This document shows positions 5,552 through 5,953 of a DNA stretch of 5,953 bases, one piece after another. The notes below the pieces were generated by a model, which saw nothing but the letters and a program-made list of their open reading frames with translations, did no database searches and had not been told where the DNA came from. The stretch comes from an uncultured Opitutaceae bacterium (GTDB lineage: Bacteria; Verrucomicrobiota; Verrucomicrobiia; Opitutales; Opitutaceae). The first letter of the stretch is position 1. Each line of letters begins with the position of its first letter. The translations under genes were made by a program, and so were the position numbers. The stretch spans positions 1 to 5,953 of the forward strand of contig CALFNJ010000575.1 of NCBI GenBank assembly GCA_937902865.1, read 5' to 3'.

Positions 5552-5953
5552 ATGCCCGACGCCAAGCCGCCGACCATTCTCGTCATCGATGACGACGCCG
5601 AAATCCGTTATTCGCTCACGCGCGTGCTCTCGTCGCGCAAATACGTCGTGACCGAGGCGGGGAGCGGGGAAGCCGGCATTGCGCTGGTGAAGAAGGAGCT
5701 GCCGGACCTCATCTTTCTCGACATCCGCATGGGCGGGATGAGCGGCATCGAGACGCTGCAGCATATCCGCTCGGCCAATCCGAAGCAGCTCGTGATCCTG
5801 ATGACCGCGTTCGGCACGGCGCAGACCGCGATCGAGGCGATGAAATACGGCGCGTTCGATTACCTGATGAAGCCCTTCGATCCGCAGAAGGTGCTCGCCC
5901 TCGCCGAAACGGCGCTCAAGGCGCACGCCGATCTGCGGGCCGCGCGCGACTAC
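5552..5953 (+). CDS. Response regulator, NtrC-like receiver domain (truncated by window end)
   Basis: The first 134 residues are visible and the frame is open at the right edge. They form one complete receiver domain: acidic pocket Asp13-Asp14-Asp15 after the first strand, phosphoacceptor Asp57 in FLDIRMGGMSG, Thr85 in MTAFGT, and Lys107 in MKPFD. The stretch from Thr85 through AIEAMKYGAFDYLMKPFD is characteristic of NtrC-family receivers, so an AAA+ sigma-54 activation domain and an Fis-type DNA-binding domain may follow beyond the window; that is inference. All catalytic residues are present, so it should be phosphorylated by a histidine kinase. The kinase at 2631-3665 is a possible partner but is on the other strand with two genes between. 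The cognate kinase could equally lie downstream. The ATG is supported by GAGGA at 5538-5542. Confidence 0.93.
   Translation, partial: MPDAKPPTILVIDDDAEIRYSLTRVLSSRKYVVTEAGSGEAGIALVKKELPDLIFLDIRMGGMSGIETLQHIRSANPKQLVILMTAFGTAQTAIEAMKYGAFDYLMKPFDPQKVLALAETALKAHADLRAARDY

Noticed and set aside
5273..5926. A 217-codon minus-strand frame over the right end.
   Set aside because: It is antisense to the response regulator, whose receiver residues are all present on the plus strand, and no family is recognisable in it.

Overview
The window is GC-rich DNA with long spurious antisense reading frames, typical of such genomes. Codon use, gene content (a two-hydrolase secreted esterase, a small DUF2934-like protein, an NtrC-type receiver) and compact palindromic intergenic repeats suggest a Verrucomicrobiota-like bacterium, possibly of the Opitutales. 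That assignment is inference; there is no rRNA or marker gene here to settle it.

Layout from left to right. At 98-625 (minus) is an unrecognised, mostly helical protein with a consensus -10 box so close to its ATG that the mRNA may be leaderless. A 444-base gap follows (626-1069). It holds an AT-rich promoter and operator region, a REPIN-like element made of two inverted hairpin arms (816-940), a small adjoining hairpin, and a short pyrimidine-rich periodic tract. At 1070-2524 (minus) is a predicted secreted protein that fuses an alpha/beta-hydrolase esterase to an SGNH/GDSL esterase. At 2631-3665 (minus) is a soluble histidine kinase with a degenerate receiver-like N-terminus. The next gap, 3666-3953, holds a second, unrelated REPIN-like inverted repeat (3829-3924). 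Then come a small charged protein with a DUF2934-like segment (3954-4337, minus) and a site-2-protease-family membrane metalloprotease without CBS domains (4440-5219, minus). A 332-base divergent intergenic region (5220-5551) carries two pyrimidine-rich tracts with a 10-base beat. The window ends inside a plus-strand response regulator whose receiver domain is complete (5552 onward).

Functional themes are secreted carbohydrate or acyl ester hydrolysis, two-component signalling (a kinase and a response regulator that need not be partners) and membrane proteolysis. No single operon joins them. The most notable content is non-coding: two different bipartite palindromic repeat families and a periodic pyrimidine/purine sequence class seen three times.
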